Assembly (NCBI RefSeq): GCF_039523435.1
Contig: NZ_BAAAFH010000003.1
Span: 744,001 to 808,000, forward strand
Length of the DNA: 64,000 nt
Direction: 5' to 3'
Source of the DNA: Wandonia haliotis
GTDB taxonomy: Bacteria; Bacteroidota; Bacteroidia; Flavobacteriales_D; Crocinitomicaceae
Below, piece by piece: positions 39,250-48,833 of this stretch. A program made the position numbers and the translations under genes. Within the stretch, counting starts at the first letter, position 1, and each line of letters starts with the position of its first letter. Below the pieces are notes generated by a model. It searched no databases and was not told the DNA's origin. It saw nothing but the letters and a program-made list of their open reading frames with translations.

Positions 39250-40182
39250 TTATTCGGTGATTTCCTGTTTGACAACCTGAAGAATTTCGTAGGTGTTAAC
39301 ATCGTACACATAAATCAGAAAATGTAAATTGTCAAAAGCTATCCCTTCAGGAAGACCGTAGGAATAGTTTTCAAGAACTTTTTCTCCGGCGCCCAATTCA
39401 GCAGTTTTCAAAGGACGTCCCCATTCCTGACCATCAATACTTCCAAGATGTTTGTTTTCGTGCAAGTAATCAGGGTTGTCAGAATTATCCGGCATTTTTT
39501 GCCAGTCTGTTTCTTCGTTTTTAACAACATATACAACAAGGTTGGTTTCAATACTTTCTTGCGTTAGTTTTTCTACCTCAATATGCAGGTAGCCACCATT
39601 CGTAGAAGAATAATAATTAAAAACAGATTGAATATTAAACTTGAGGTCTGCATCATTTAAAATTTCGGAAGTACGGGTACTCCAGGAGCTTTGCAAATCA
39701 AACATTTTGTTTTCATAAATAGCTCTGTTTACTGTTCCTTGCGGGTTACCGAAGAAATTAAAACCGTTTTGGAAGGTAAGACCATAGGCGAGACCTTCGG
39801 CATTGGTATGATCTGTATAATACTTACTTGCCCCCGGTGTAAAATTCTGGAATGCCGTCATTCCTCCTGGTCCGGCATGAATGCCAACGGAGAAAACCCG
39901 GGTAGGATTGGCTGCTTCAAGATTATGAGCCGTTGTTGCGGCATTGGGACAATTGTTGCAGGTATGACCTGTATAATCTTCTATCAGAACATTGCGTAGT
40001 GTGTTACTGTTTGGAGTAAACTCCGGCCACTCGTTTGCCTCGTAGTCAGACCACTCTCCCGGATAATAAGAAGGGTCGAGGTCAGTTGCGATAGCCGGAT
40101 GATAGGCGTTTTCTACTTTGTCACAGGAAGAAAGCCCTGAGACAAGTGGTAGAGCAAGGATAAAAAAACAAATCTTTTTCAT
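39250..40182 (-). CDS. Omp28-related outer membrane lipoprotein
   Basis: 310 aa. Lipoprotein signal with lipobox GLSSC (residue ~20). The mature domain begins with a thioredoxin-like block: VLIEDYTGHTCNNCPNAATT carries a CxxC that is characteristic of the Omp28-related family. The C-terminal part is beta-rich. Ten nt downstream of the DUF6029 gene, so probably one operon with it and the TlpA-like gene. Confidence 0.8.
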   Translation of the reverse strand: MKKICFFILALPLVSGLSSCDKVENAYHPAIATDLDPSYYPGEWSDYEANEWPEFTPNSNTLRNVLIEDYTGHTCNNCPNAATTAHNLEAANPTRVFSVGIHAGPGGMTAFQNFTPGASKYYTDHTNAEGLAYGLTFQNGFNFFGNPQGTVNRAIYENKMFDLQSSWSTRTSEILNDADLKFNIQSVFNYYSSTNGGYLHIEVEKLTQESIETNLVVYVVKNEETDWQKMPDNSDNPDYLHENKHLGSIDGQEWGRPLKTAELGAGEKVLENYSYGLPEGIAFDNLHFLIYVYDVNTYEILQVVKQEITE

Positions 40183-40192
40183 ACTCTTTTAT

Positions 40193-41866
40193 TTAAAAAC
40201 TGTGCGTAAATGTTACGGTCAATCCATTGGAAGCCGGCACGAAACGACATACACCACCCACACAGAAAAGTCCTGCATTCTGGCGACCATAGGCTACCTG
40301 TAAACGCGTTGAACCCCATATTTTCCCAATTACTCCGATCGGATAAAGAACCCTCAGATCAGGATCAGGGTGTCCGTAGTTGTATTGACCTACAAAACTA
40401 AAGAACCAGTCCGGAGATATTGTATATTCCAGCACAAGGGTAGCCCAATGTCCACGATCTTTTCTCCCTTTGGTCCAGAGTCCCTGTAACTCTCCCCGTA
40501 TCGAATGTTTCGTATTGATTTTATACAACACATCAATCACTCCGATGTGAGATTCGATAATACCTTTGGCATCTGTTATTTTAATAACATCATTATTGAG
40601 GTGAATATTATAATAAGATGCAATAAAACTCCATTTTTTGGATAGTTTTCGTTTAACTTCAACATTTATGTCACGCCAGTAGAGATCACTTCTTTTATAT
40701 GATGAATGAAATAATCTTGAAGAATAAACAACACGTGAGGAATCGTTCAGATCAATCCCGTTAAGGGTTTGTTCCGGAGCAAAAGCCGTTGAGAAGTTCA
40801 GGGCAATATCCATCCCGTATTTTCCGCCCAGTTTTGTTCCTCTTTTGAATTTATAGAAGAAATCAGCCTGATACGCAACTTCTCCCAGGGGTTGTGATAC
40901 ATAAGGATATAACGTGGTGACAAGGTTGTACGTATGCGTTTTGGTCAGCGGAGGTATAAAGCCGATTGTCAGATCCTGTAAGGCAGCATTCCGCTCGCTT
41001 CGGAATGACATGTTATCAATACTTTTAGCGGATAGTAAAACTCCGATTCCTTTTTGAGAATACCCCAGATTAACAATCATACCTTTACCGTAATTGAAAA
41101 TATAGTTATTGTCAGCAGAGGGGTCTGCTTCCTTGATAACATATTCCCCGTTGAGATAAAAGTTTTTATAGCCGAAATCAATACGTCCTCCATAGGCTCC
41201 GACGTTAGCCGGGATATTATAATCGGGATGTGTCCCTGATTCATATTTACTGACAAATGACCCACCAATCTTTAACCGGATTTGTTTATCGGATAACTTA
41301 GTTATTAATTGATCTACGGCCAGTTCTCCGTCAAATCCTCTGACAATTCCCGCGCTTTTCACAACCTTTCCATCAGTAAATGAAAAACGTTGTTTCCCAT
41401 AAACACCTTTGATGGTTAATCCTTTCACAGGAGTGAGTCGCAAATGAAATCCGTCCATGGCATTGTCAACACCTAAAGCTCGGTCTTCATAAGAGCGGAA
41501 AATCAATCCTGAGCCAAACTGTTCGTAAAAATTTCCTACAGTTACGCTAAGCAACTTGTTTTCGTACCCTACATAACGATATCCCAACCCTGCACCATCA
41601 TAACGATCCGGGTATCCCAGAATACGGGGATAGTACACCTCGAAGCGGGCTCCGGCTTTAAATCCTGCAAGATTATAGTTTACCAGAGCATACGTATTGA
41701 TAAGTGATTTTTCCTTAGGCTGGGTAGCACCGATAATAGAATCTGTAAGCAGATACTGGTAAATACTCTCTATATTACCACTTACGGAGCCTAATTTTTG
41801 GGCAAAAGAACCCGTTCCAAATGTGAAGCAAAAGAGGATCACACTTGTTATATATCTATATTTCAT
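40193..41866 (-). CDS. DUF6029 outer-membrane protein
   Basis: 557 aa. Signal peptide ending at GSFAQ; many amphipathic beta strands and a terminal Phe (FTHSF), as expected for an outer-membrane barrel. The VGNFYEQFGSGLIFRSYEDR and LGVDNAMDGFHLR region is characteristic of DUF6029. In Bacteroidota this family often neighbours Omp28-like and TlpA-like genes, as here, suggesting a joint envelope role. Confidence 0.7.
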   Translation of the reverse strand: MKYRYITSVILFCFTFGTGSFAQKLGSVSGNIESIYQYLLTDSIIGATQPKEKSLINTYALVNYNLAGFKAGARFEVYYPRILGYPDRYDGAGLGYRYVGYENKLLSVTVGNFYEQFGSGLIFRSYEDRALGVDNAMDGFHLRLTPVKGLTIKGVYGKQRFSFTDGKVVKSAGIVRGFDGELAVDQLITKLSDKQIRLKIGGSFVSKYESGTHPDYNIPANVGAYGGRIDFGYKNFYLNGEYVIKEADPSADNNYIFNYGKGMIVNLGYSQKGIGVLLSAKSIDNMSFRSERNAALQDLTIGFIPPLTKTHTYNLVTTLYPYVSQPLGEVAYQADFFYKFKRGTKLGGKYGMDIALNFSTAFAPEQTLNGIDLNDSSRVVYSSRLFHSSYKRSDLYWRDINVEVKRKLSKKWSFIASYYNIHLNNDVIKITDAKGIIESHIGVIDVLYKINTKHSIRGELQGLWTKGRKDRGHWATLVLEYTISPDWFFSFVGQYNYGHPDPDLRVLYPIGVIGKIWGSTRLQVAYGRQNAGLFCVGGVCRFVPASNGLTVTFTHSF

Positions 41867-41890
41867 AAGGCGATTACTTGATCTTTGACG

Positions 41891-42412
41891 CTATTCTTTT
41901 ACAAGACTTTTAACGTGTTCGTACAATTCGTGCTCATCCCCTGGAGAATAATTGTTGTGTGTGTAAACGATATTTCCGTTTCCATCAACAAGGAACGTAT
42001 GCGGAACATTATTGACTCCCATTGCGCGTTTGAAGTCTCCGTTAGGATCCATCCAGATTTCGTATTCCCACCCTGATGCATCCACATAAGGTTTAACACG
42101 ATTTTTGGTGCGTTCGTCATCAACGGAAACAGCAATTAATCTGACACCTGTTTCCTCTTGCCAGTCAATGTACTCCTCATTGATTGCATTTAATTCACGT
42201 TTACATGGAGAACACCATGTTGCCCAAAAGTTTATGATCACAGGCTTTCCGTCGTTGTTAATTTCAGCAGTATTGATTCGTTGCCCGTTTACGTCTACAA
42301 GTTGAACGGAAGGAACTTTTTTGCCCTTTCCATTATCGGCTTCTGCTTCCTGAGCGTAGGTGCTGATAAATGAAAGACCGATTAGCATACTGGTTAAGAA
42401 TATCTTTTTCAT
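41891..42412 (-). CDS. TlpA-like thiol-disulfide oxidoreductase
   Basis: 173 aa. Signal peptide ending near STYAQ; redoxin/thioredoxin fold with WCSPC (C67, C70) in NFWATWCSPCKREL and cis-Pro in NVPHTFLVDGNG. Periplasmic. 24 nt upstream of the DUF6029 gene on the same strand. Likely supplies reductant to exported proteins, for example the CxxC of the Omp28-like lipoprotein. Confidence 0.85.
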   Translation of the reverse strand: MKKIFLTSMLIGLSFISTYAQEAEADNGKGKKVPSVQLVDVNGQRINTAEINNDGKPVIINFWATWCSPCKRELNAINEEYIDWQEETGVRLIAVSVDDERTKNRVKPYVDASGWEYEIWMDPNGDFKRAMGVNNVPHTFLVDGNGNIVYTHNNYSPGDEHELYEHVKSLVKE

Positions 42413-42526
42413 AGTTCTGTTTTTGGGTTAACATGCAAATTGTATTCCAGTGTTAAAAGTACGATTTTATTTGCGCTCTTCTACTGTGAAGATGGCTTAA
42501 ATTATTGAAATCCTAAATTCTATAAA

Positions 42527-42560
42527 ACAGGAAAGCCACCCGAAGATGGCTTCCCTCTAT
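42527..42560 (-). terminator. Terminator GGAAAGCCACC / GATGGCTTCC
   Basis: Stem with GAAG-like loop between the 42572 stop and the TlpA-like operon; read on the minus strand it is followed by TGTTTTATAG. Confidence 0.65.
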
Positions 42561-42571
42561 GAAAAGTAGAA

Positions 42572-44188
42572 TTATTTCACAACTGAAAGACGAGCGGTAG
42601 CTGTACTTCCATTTGAGTTTTTAACATTAACAAAGTAAAGACCTTCAGCTAATTCTGAAGTTGGAATGTTAACTTCATTTTGTCCCATAACAGAACCTAG
42701 CTCAACTGAATAAACAGTTTGCCCAAGAGAGTTAATAACTTCTACAGAAGTGTTTTCTGCATCTGCATTGAATGATACAGTCGCTGACTCTTTTGCCGGA
42801 TTAGGATATACGGAAAGAGTTGTTTCCAATTCCTCTTCATTAATATCAATAGAAAGCGTTGCAGAAGGACATGCATCAAGTGCAGATTGGTAGGCAACGA
42901 ACATTCCGTTTCCATATCCAACATCTACTTTTACAATTTCACTTCTTCCCGGATCAGTAACGTTAGGACAAATCATCACGAAAAATGGAATTGAACCACC
43001 TGAGTTGAAATCATGGTTAACTCCATAGTGATAGTACTGTGCGTTGTTTTCAGCTGTATAAGCAAACTTAGGGTAGCTATAGAAACCACCGTTCCAATCC
43101 AGATTGTTAAGAACGCTGTTATTGTCTGTTTGTTCAACTGAAATAGCTAAAGCCTGTACCCGACCTTCTCCTGATCCATTGTTTTGAACCATTGCTGAAA
43201 TTTCAGGAGTGGAACTTTCACAAGGTCCGCACCATGAAGCCATAAAGTCAAGGATGATAGCTTGTCCGCTTGAAAGACTGTTATAGAGGTTGAAATCTTC
43301 TCCGTGAGAATCAGTCGCAATATACTGTCTGATAGGCAGAACAATGTTAAAGTTTTGAGTAAGTGAGTTATTTGAGTCATCATCATCAGACGTTGTTATT
43401 GTTGCTACGAAAGGAATGTTATTTGCCGCAACTGTTCCATTAACAGGAACTTCAATTGTATATGAATCTCCAAATTCCAGATTAAGTCCTGTAGGGCTAA
43501 CCGTAGTCGCACTTCCACCATTGAATGACCAGTCAAGATCAAATGCAGAAACAGGGTTGGTTCCGTTATTGGTTACAATAATTTGGAAGGTACGGTCTCC
43601 TTCAATACTGTTATCGATAAGAACGTTACTAACTTTAAGATCGTTAGCAGCAACGCTCATTACTTCAATGTCGTCCAGATTTATACGGAACTCGTCAGAG
43701 ACGTTATGATGTCTGAAAGCTATGTATACAGTTTCTCCTACGTGGGAAGAGATGTCTATTGAACGGAACATGTATCCGTTAGAAGTAGTTAATACTTCTG
43801 TAAACGCATTCCCATCTGTAATCATTGTATTCACATCAGAAGACGTATTTACATATACAGAGTAGTTTTCTGCAGGCCAATCCTGATCCTGACCATATAC
43901 TTTCCAGGTTAAAAACACAGTTCCCGTTGCAGAAGTTAAATCAATTGCCTGAGAAACCATCCAGTTGTCCGGATTTAAAGCTGAACCCGCGTATGAGGCA
44001 GAGGTCGCGTGATCGTTTTGAATTCCGTCATTGAAATTAAGAACGTACCAATCATTCCCATCTCCATCACTGTCAACAAGAGTCCAGTTGTTAAGGTTTC
44101 CGCTTGAGAAATCATCAGAGAAATAAGTCTGAGCCTGAGCACTGATACCCAATGCGCAACCAGACAGTAAACATAGAAATTTTTTCAT
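42572..44188 (-). CDS. T9SS-secreted protein with anchor-J-like and redoxin domains
   Basis: 538 aa. Signal peptide; residues ~20-170 have a MAM-like 'choice-of-anchor J' domain (DDFSSGNLNNWTLVDSDGDG); a CARDB-like beta domain follows; a redoxin domain with FMASWCGPCESSTPEIS near residue 320; and a C-terminal type A sorting domain (LSVYPNPAKESATVSF ... LAEGLYFVNV). The fusion of an adhesion module with a thioredoxin fold suggests a surface-bound redox protein, exported by the T9SS. Confidence 0.8.
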   Translation of the reverse strand: MKKFLCLLSGCALGISAQAQTYFSDDFSSGNLNNWTLVDSDGDGNDWYVLNFNDGIQNDHATSASYAGSALNPDNWMVSQAIDLTSATGTVFLTWKVYGQDQDWPAENYSVYVNTSSDVNTMITDGNAFTEVLTTSNGYMFRSIDISSHVGETVYIAFRHHNVSDEFRINLDDIEVMSVAANDLKVSNVLIDNSIEGDRTFQIIVTNNGTNPVSAFDLDWSFNGGSATTVSPTGLNLEFGDSYTIEVPVNGTVAANNIPFVATITTSDDDDSNNSLTQNFNIVLPIRQYIATDSHGEDFNLYNSLSSGQAIILDFMASWCGPCESSTPEISAMVQNNGSGEGRVQALAISVEQTDNNSVLNNLDWNGGFYSYPKFAYTAENNAQYYHYGVNHDFNSGGSIPFFVMICPNVTDPGRSEIVKVDVGYGNGMFVAYQSALDACPSATLSIDINEEELETTLSVYPNPAKESATVSFNADAENTSVEVINSLGQTVYSVELGSVMGQNEVNIPTSELAEGLYFVNVKNSNGSTATARLSVVK

Positions 44189-44332
44189 AAGTATTCTTTT
44201 TAGTTCTGTTCCAAATGTAACATTATTTTAATCAGATTAACATAAAAATAACAAACCACTCTTGAAATCCTATGTAAGTATGATGAATGACAGAGGAAGG
44301 AAAGGATTGTTAAAAAGAGGTTCAATTTTTGT

Positions 44333-44340
44333 TATATTTG
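44333..44340 (+). promoter_or_regulatory. -7 element TATATTTG
   Basis: TAnnTTTG match 29 nt before ATG 44369, with TTG about 23 nt upstream. Probable promoter of the T9SS cargo gene. Confidence 0.5.
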
Positions 44341-44368
44341 TATAATATAAATCAGATAGTTTGTTGAT

Positions 44369-45085
44369 ATGAAGAATACATTACTTTACGCTTTTACGCT
44401 TCTTTTCTCTTTTGCTGCTTCAGCTCAGAGTTCAGGAGTTTTTATTCACCTTGAAAGCGATCCGAACGTTGCTTACAATGGTCAGACGGTTACCATATCA
44501 GGTACGGAGCAATTGGTATATACAAATTTGTATATCCAGAATGTTAGTGGAGCAACAAAACAATATAAGTGGGAACGGGTAAAACTGGATTTGTCGTCTC
44601 CTGCTTTTACGGATCAGTTATGCGATAATGAAATTTGTTTCGACTGTAATGGAGATCCCTGGATTCGTCCGTTTTTCTATGAGTTAAATGATACGGATTC
44701 AACTTTATTCCAGCCAAAAATGTTTTTTAATGGTGGAGGAGGCTATGCCCGATTCAGATACTATGTTTTAGATGAGAATGAAGATCGTATTGATTGGGTT
44801 ACAGTAGAGTTTACATCAACGCTTTCGGCAGGAGAAGAAGCTTTAGAGAATATTGAAGTATATCCAAATCCGTCATCGGGTATGGTGACAGTTAAGAATG
44901 CTTCTGAAGGAGCTTCTTTTGAAGTGTTGGATATGTTAGGTAAGGTTGCTTACAAAGCACCTGTGAGTGCTGCTTCTCAAAAAGTAAACTTATCAGGTTT
45001 GCCGGATGGAGTATACTTCTATGTTGTTAAGGATAAAAGAGGAAATGCTCTCCCCGCACGAAAATTGATTATTAGAAAGCAGTAA
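44369..45085 (+). CDS. T9SS type A sorting-domain protein
   Basis: 238 aa. Signal peptide ending at AASAQ; a short beta domain with two Cys pairs (CDNEICFDC); and a type A C-terminal sorting domain from residue ~160 (NIEVYPNPSSGMVTV ... LPDGVYFYVV). The cargo function is unknown. Has its own -7 element and terminator (45110-45142). Confidence 0.75.
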   Translation: MKNTLLYAFTLLFSFAASAQSSGVFIHLESDPNVAYNGQTVTISGTEQLVYTNLYIQNVSGATKQYKWERVKLDLSSPAFTDQLCDNEICFDCNGDPWIRPFFYELNDTDSTLFQPKMFFNGGGGYARFRYYVLDENEDRIDWVTVEFTSTLSAGEEALENIEVYPNPSSGMVTVKNASEGASFEVLDMLGKVAYKAPVSAASQKVNLSGLPDGVYFYVVKDKRGNALPARKLIIRKQ

Positions 45086-45109
45086 TATTAGGGTTAATAT
45101 TGTAAAGCT

Positions 45110-45142
45110 GAGACCGACCTTGTTAGGGTCGGTCTTTTTATT
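45110..45142 (+). terminator. Terminator AGACCGACC / GGGTCGGTCT
   Basis: Strong GC stem with TTGTTA loop followed by TTTTTATTTC, between convergent genes 44369(+) and 45147(-). Confidence 0.85.
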
Positions 45143-45146
45143 TCTT

Positions 45147-45839
45147 TTATATGTGTTTCAAAAGGTTGTGTCTGAATGTCTCAATACCTTTTGTAGCAGT
45201 TTCCTTAATATGTATGTAATTGGAATCAATAGGGATTGCTTTGGGGTCAATTGCGTAACAGATGCAATCAGGTTGACAAAAGTGGATCAGTCCCGCGGCA
45301 GGATAAACCTGCAATGAAGTGCCTATAATAAGAAACACATCTGCAGAAGAAACAATTTCTGCGGCATGGGATAATAAAGGTACTTCTTCTCCAAACCAGA
45401 CGACGTGTGGTCGGAGTTGATAACCTTCGGGGCATAGATCACCAGGATTAAGTTCATCACCTACAATGTCATAATAGGCTGATTCCTGCTTAGGACCACT
45501 GCTTTTTGATTTAGTAATTTCACCATGGAGGTGGATGACATGTGTGCTTCCTGCGCGCTCATGAAGATTGTCAATGTTTTGAGTGATAACGGATACGGAG
45601 AAATCCTTTTCGAGTTCGGCAATTACCTTATGGGCGATGTTAAAGGTTGCTGTATTATTAATTCGTCGTCGGATATTATAAAAGTCCAGTACTGATTCGG
45701 GTGATTTCAACCAGGCTTCAGGTGTTGCAACTTCCTCTATTTTATAATTTTCCCATAAACCACCATTGTCACGAAATGTTCCCAGCCCGCTTTCGGCACT
45801 GATTCCGGAGCCGGAGAGTACAACAAGTTTCTTTTTCAT
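45147..45839 (-). CDS. Sir2-family NAD-dependent protein deacylase
   Basis: 230 aa. NAD-binding GSGISAESGLGTFRDNGGLW, QNIDNLHERAG and catalytic His in HLHGE identify a class III sirtuin. FYNIRRR contains the Y-x-x-R pair that in CobB/SIRT5 type sirtuins favours succinyl- and malonyl-lysine. The zinc cysteines of other sirtuins appear reduced (only GDLCPEG). Cytoplasmic; single gene. Confidence 0.85.
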   Translation of the reverse strand: MKKKLVVLSGSGISAESGLGTFRDNGGLWENYKIEEVATPEAWLKSPESVLDFYNIRRRINNTATFNIAHKVIAELEKDFSVSVITQNIDNLHERAGSTHVIHLHGEITKSKSSGPKQESAYYDIVGDELNPGDLCPEGYQLRPHVVWFGEEVPLLSHAAEIVSSADVFLIIGTSLQVYPAAGLIHFCQPDCICYAIDPKAIPIDSNYIHIKETATKGIETFRHNLLKHI

Positions 45840-45979
45840 ACTACAGGAGTTCTTTTGGTTTTATTCAAACAAAGCGAAAGATATTTAATTTTATTTCACG
45901 AAAAAAGAACTAAGCTCTCCATTGTTAGGCAATTTTTATAATTTTACCCTCTTGAATTATCCGTAAAAGGAGTTTTATT

Positions 45980-48244
45980 ATGGCGAAAATTAGAAAGCAA
46001 GAGGCGTTAGATTATCACTCAACCGGAAGACCGGGAAAAATTGAAGTTATTCCATCCAAACCATACTCCTCGCAGCGTGATTTGTCGTTGGCATATTCGC
46101 CCGGAGTGGCTGAGCCATGTCTTAGAATAGCAGACAATAAAGAAGATGTATATAAATATACGGCAAAAGGAAATTTAGTAGCAGTAATTTCCAACGGTAC
46201 AGCAGTTTTAGGACTTGGTGATATTGGTCCGGAAGCTTCCAAGCCGGTTATGGAAGGAAAAGGGCTTCTGTTTAAGATCTTTGCAGACATTGATGTGTTT
46301 GATATTGAAGTTGACGCTTCAGATCCCGAACAATTTATTCAGACAGTAAAAGCAATTGCACCGACTTTTGGTGGAATTAACCTGGAGGATATTAAAGCTC
46401 CGGAAGCTTTTGAAATAGAAAGAAGACTAAAAGAAGAATTGGATATTCCGTTGATGCACGACGATCAGCATGGAACGGCAATTATTTCCTCAGCAGCTCT
46501 GTTAAATGCTCTGGAGCTGGCAAAGAAAAAGATAGGAAGAGTTAAGATTGTAGTGAGCGGTGCAGGTGCTTCGGCAATTTCCTGTGCAAAGCTATACGTT
46601 GCGTTGGGAGCAAAACGCGAGAATATATTCATGTTTGACAGTAAGGGGTTAATAACCAAGAATCGTGAAGGGTTGGATGAGCATAAGTCACTATTTGCTT
46701 TGCATGCAAAAGACCTTACACTTGATCAGGCATTAAAAGGAGCAGATGTATTCTTAGGTCTTTCGAAAGGGAATATTGTTTCTAAAGATATGATCAAATC
46801 CATGGCGAAAGATCCTATCGTATTCGCCCTTGCTAACCCTGACCCGGAAATTGCTTACAGGGATGCAATGTCAGCGCGAAAAGATTTGATTATGGCGACA
46901 GGACGTTCTGATCATCCTAATCAGGTAAACAACGTACTGGGTTTCCCGTTTATCTTCCGCGGAGCGTTAGATGTTCGGGCTACTTGTATTAATGAAGAAA
47001 TGAAGCTGGCAGCGGTTCATGCGATTGCTGCGTTGGCAAAAGAAACAGTTCCGGAAGAAGTAAATGAGGCTTACGGAGATAAGAATATTTACTTTGGACG
47101 AGAACAGTTTATTCCGAAACCACTCGATCCTCGTCTTATATATTATGTTGCACCGGCTGTAGCAAAAGCGGCAATGGAATCGGGAGTGGCACGTTCTCCG
47201 ATAAAAGATTGGGATGCCTATGAGGCAGAACTGAAGAACAGACTTGGGTTGGATAATAAATTTGTCCGGAATATTACCGAAAAAGCGACCCGAAATCCAA
47301 AGCGTGTTGTATTTGCAGAGGCGGATAACTACAAAATTCTGAAGGCAGCACTTACAGCTTACGAAGAGGGAATCGCGACACCTATTTTACTAGGTAAAAG
47401 AGAGCGTATCCTTTCAACGATGGAGGAGAACAATATTGAAATGCCGGATGTGGTAATTGTTGATCCGAAGTCAGAAGATCAGGAAGAGAAAAGAAATGAA
47501 TTCGGTCAGGCATTTTTCGAGAAAAGAAAACGAAAAGGGGTTACCGAATACGAAGCGATTCAACTTATGAGAGACCGAAATCATTTCGGTGCTATGATGG
47601 TTGAAAAAGGTGAGGCAGATGCAATGATTTCCGGGATTACAAGAAACTATAAAGATGTAATTCGCCCGGCCCTCCAGATTGTGGGAGTAGAAAAGGATGC
47701 AGGACGTGTTGCCGGAATGTATATCCTTATGACCAAAAGAGGTCCGATGTTCCTTGCAGATACAACAGTTAATGTGGATCCGACAGCGGAAGATATTGCG
47801 ACAATTACAGAGTTAGTAGCAAAAACAGTACGAAGATTTAAGGTAATACCGAAAATTGCTTTGTTAGGTTATTCGAACTTCGGATCAGCTCCGGGGAAAG
47901 ACCCGAACAAAATGAGAGATGCGGTAGAGATTCTGCACGAACGCAACCCTTCGTTGTGTGTAGATGGTGAAGTACAGGCAAATTTTGCGTTGAATAACGA
48001 ATTGATGCAAGAAAAATTCAGCTTCTCTACTTTAGCCAATAAATCAGTGAATACATTGATTTTTCCTAACCTTTCTGCAGGAAATATTGCCTATAAAATG
48101 ATGCAGGAGATGACAGAAGCTGAAGCGATTGGTCCGGTACTACTTGGTTTGAAAAAATCAATTCACGTACTTCAATTGGGATCATCTGTTCGGGAAATTG
48201 TCAATATGGTGAAAATTGCAGTCGTAGACGCACAAAGTAAATAA
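45980..48244 (+). CDS. maeB: NADP-dependent malic enzyme (MaeB type)
   Basis: 754 aa. N-terminal malic enzyme domain (residues ~1-410) with SLAYSPGVAEPC, MHDDQHGTAIISSAAL and a VSGAGASAISCAK Rossmann motif, fused to a phosphotransacetylase-like C-terminal domain (~425-754) with EKGEADAMISGITRNYKDVI. This two-domain order and length are those of MaeB. It converts malate to pyruvate with NADP reduction; the PTA-like part is regulatory. ruvA follows 4 nt after the stop. Confidence 0.92.
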   Translation: MAKIRKQEALDYHSTGRPGKIEVIPSKPYSSQRDLSLAYSPGVAEPCLRIADNKEDVYKYTAKGNLVAVISNGTAVLGLGDIGPEASKPVMEGKGLLFKIFADIDVFDIEVDASDPEQFIQTVKAIAPTFGGINLEDIKAPEAFEIERRLKEELDIPLMHDDQHGTAIISSAALLNALELAKKKIGRVKIVVSGAGASAISCAKLYVALGAKRENIFMFDSKGLITKNREGLDEHKSLFALHAKDLTLDQALKGADVFLGLSKGNIVSKDMIKSMAKDPIVFALANPDPEIAYRDAMSARKDLIMATGRSDHPNQVNNVLGFPFIFRGALDVRATCINEEMKLAAVHAIAALAKETVPEEVNEAYGDKNIYFGREQFIPKPLDPRLIYYVAPAVAKAAMESGVARSPIKDWDAYEAELKNRLGLDNKFVRNITEKATRNPKRVVFAEADNYKILKAALTAYEEGIATPILLGKRERILSTMEENNIEMPDVVIVDPKSEDQEEKRNEFGQAFFEKRKRKGVTEYEAIQLMRDRNHFGAMMVEKGEADAMISGITRNYKDVIRPALQIVGVEKDAGRVAGMYILMTKRGPMFLADTTVNVDPTAEDIATITELVAKTVRRFKVIPKIALLGYSNFGSAPGKDPNKMRDAVEILHERNPSLCVDGEVQANFALNNELMQEKFSFSTLANKSVNTLIFPNLSAGNIAYKMMQEMTEAEAIGPVLLGLKKSIHVLQLGSSVREIVNMVKIAVVDAQSK

Positions 48245-48248
48245 CACT

Positions 48249-48827
48249 ATGATTACGCATCTCAGAGGAAGATTAATCGAGAAAAACCCGACACATTTGG
48301 TAATAGAATGTGCCGGTGTGGGATATGCTGTTAAGATTTCGTTGAATACGTATGCAACCCTGTCTTCTGATGAAAATATTTTTATTTACACGCATCAGAT
48401 ATTCAGAGAGGATGCTCAGATTTTGTTCGGCTTTCACTCGATAGAAGAGCGGGAAATGTTTAACCATCTGATCAGTGTATCGGGAATTGGTCCGAATACA
48501 GCTATCCTGATGCTTTCGGCTCTTTCTCCGGAAGAAATTGCTCATGCCATCCAAACCGAAGATGTGAAGACAATCAAGAGCATCAAAGGTATTGGAGCAA
48601 AGACAGCTGAGCGTGTTATTATTGACCTACGGGATAAGGTTGTGAAAATGGAATTTACTTCGAATAATATTTTCACACAGAACAATACAAAACGATTTGA
48701 GGCGTTAACTGCATTAATTGCTTTGGGATTTGATAAGAAAATAGCGGAAAAAGCACTGGACAAAGTAGCTGCCTCAGAGGAAGATACTGTCGAAGTGCTT
48801 ATTCGGGAAGCATTAAAAATATTGTAG
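48249..48827 (+). CDS. ruvA: Holliday junction DNA helicase subunit RuvA
   Basis: 192 aa. OB-fold N-terminus (ITHLRGRLIEKNPTHLVIEC ... GVGYAVKISL), helix-hairpin-helix motifs (ISVSGIGPNTAILML and IKGIGAKTAERVIIDLRDK) and the C-terminal domain III (FEALTALIALGF). Full-length. It binds Holliday junctions and recruits RuvB, whose gene is not in the window. Co-transcribed with maeB and probably with sprA, a linkage that is conserved in some Flavobacteriales. Confidence 0.93.
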   Translation: MITHLRGRLIEKNPTHLVIECAGVGYAVKISLNTYATLSSDENIFIYTHQIFREDAQILFGFHSIEEREMFNHLISVSGIGPNTAILMLSALSPEEIAHAIQTEDVKTIKSIKGIGAKTAERVIIDLRDKVVKMEFTSNNIFTQNNTKRFEALTALIALGFDKKIAEKALDKVAASEEDTVEVLIREALKIL

Positions 48828-48833
48828 TAGAAA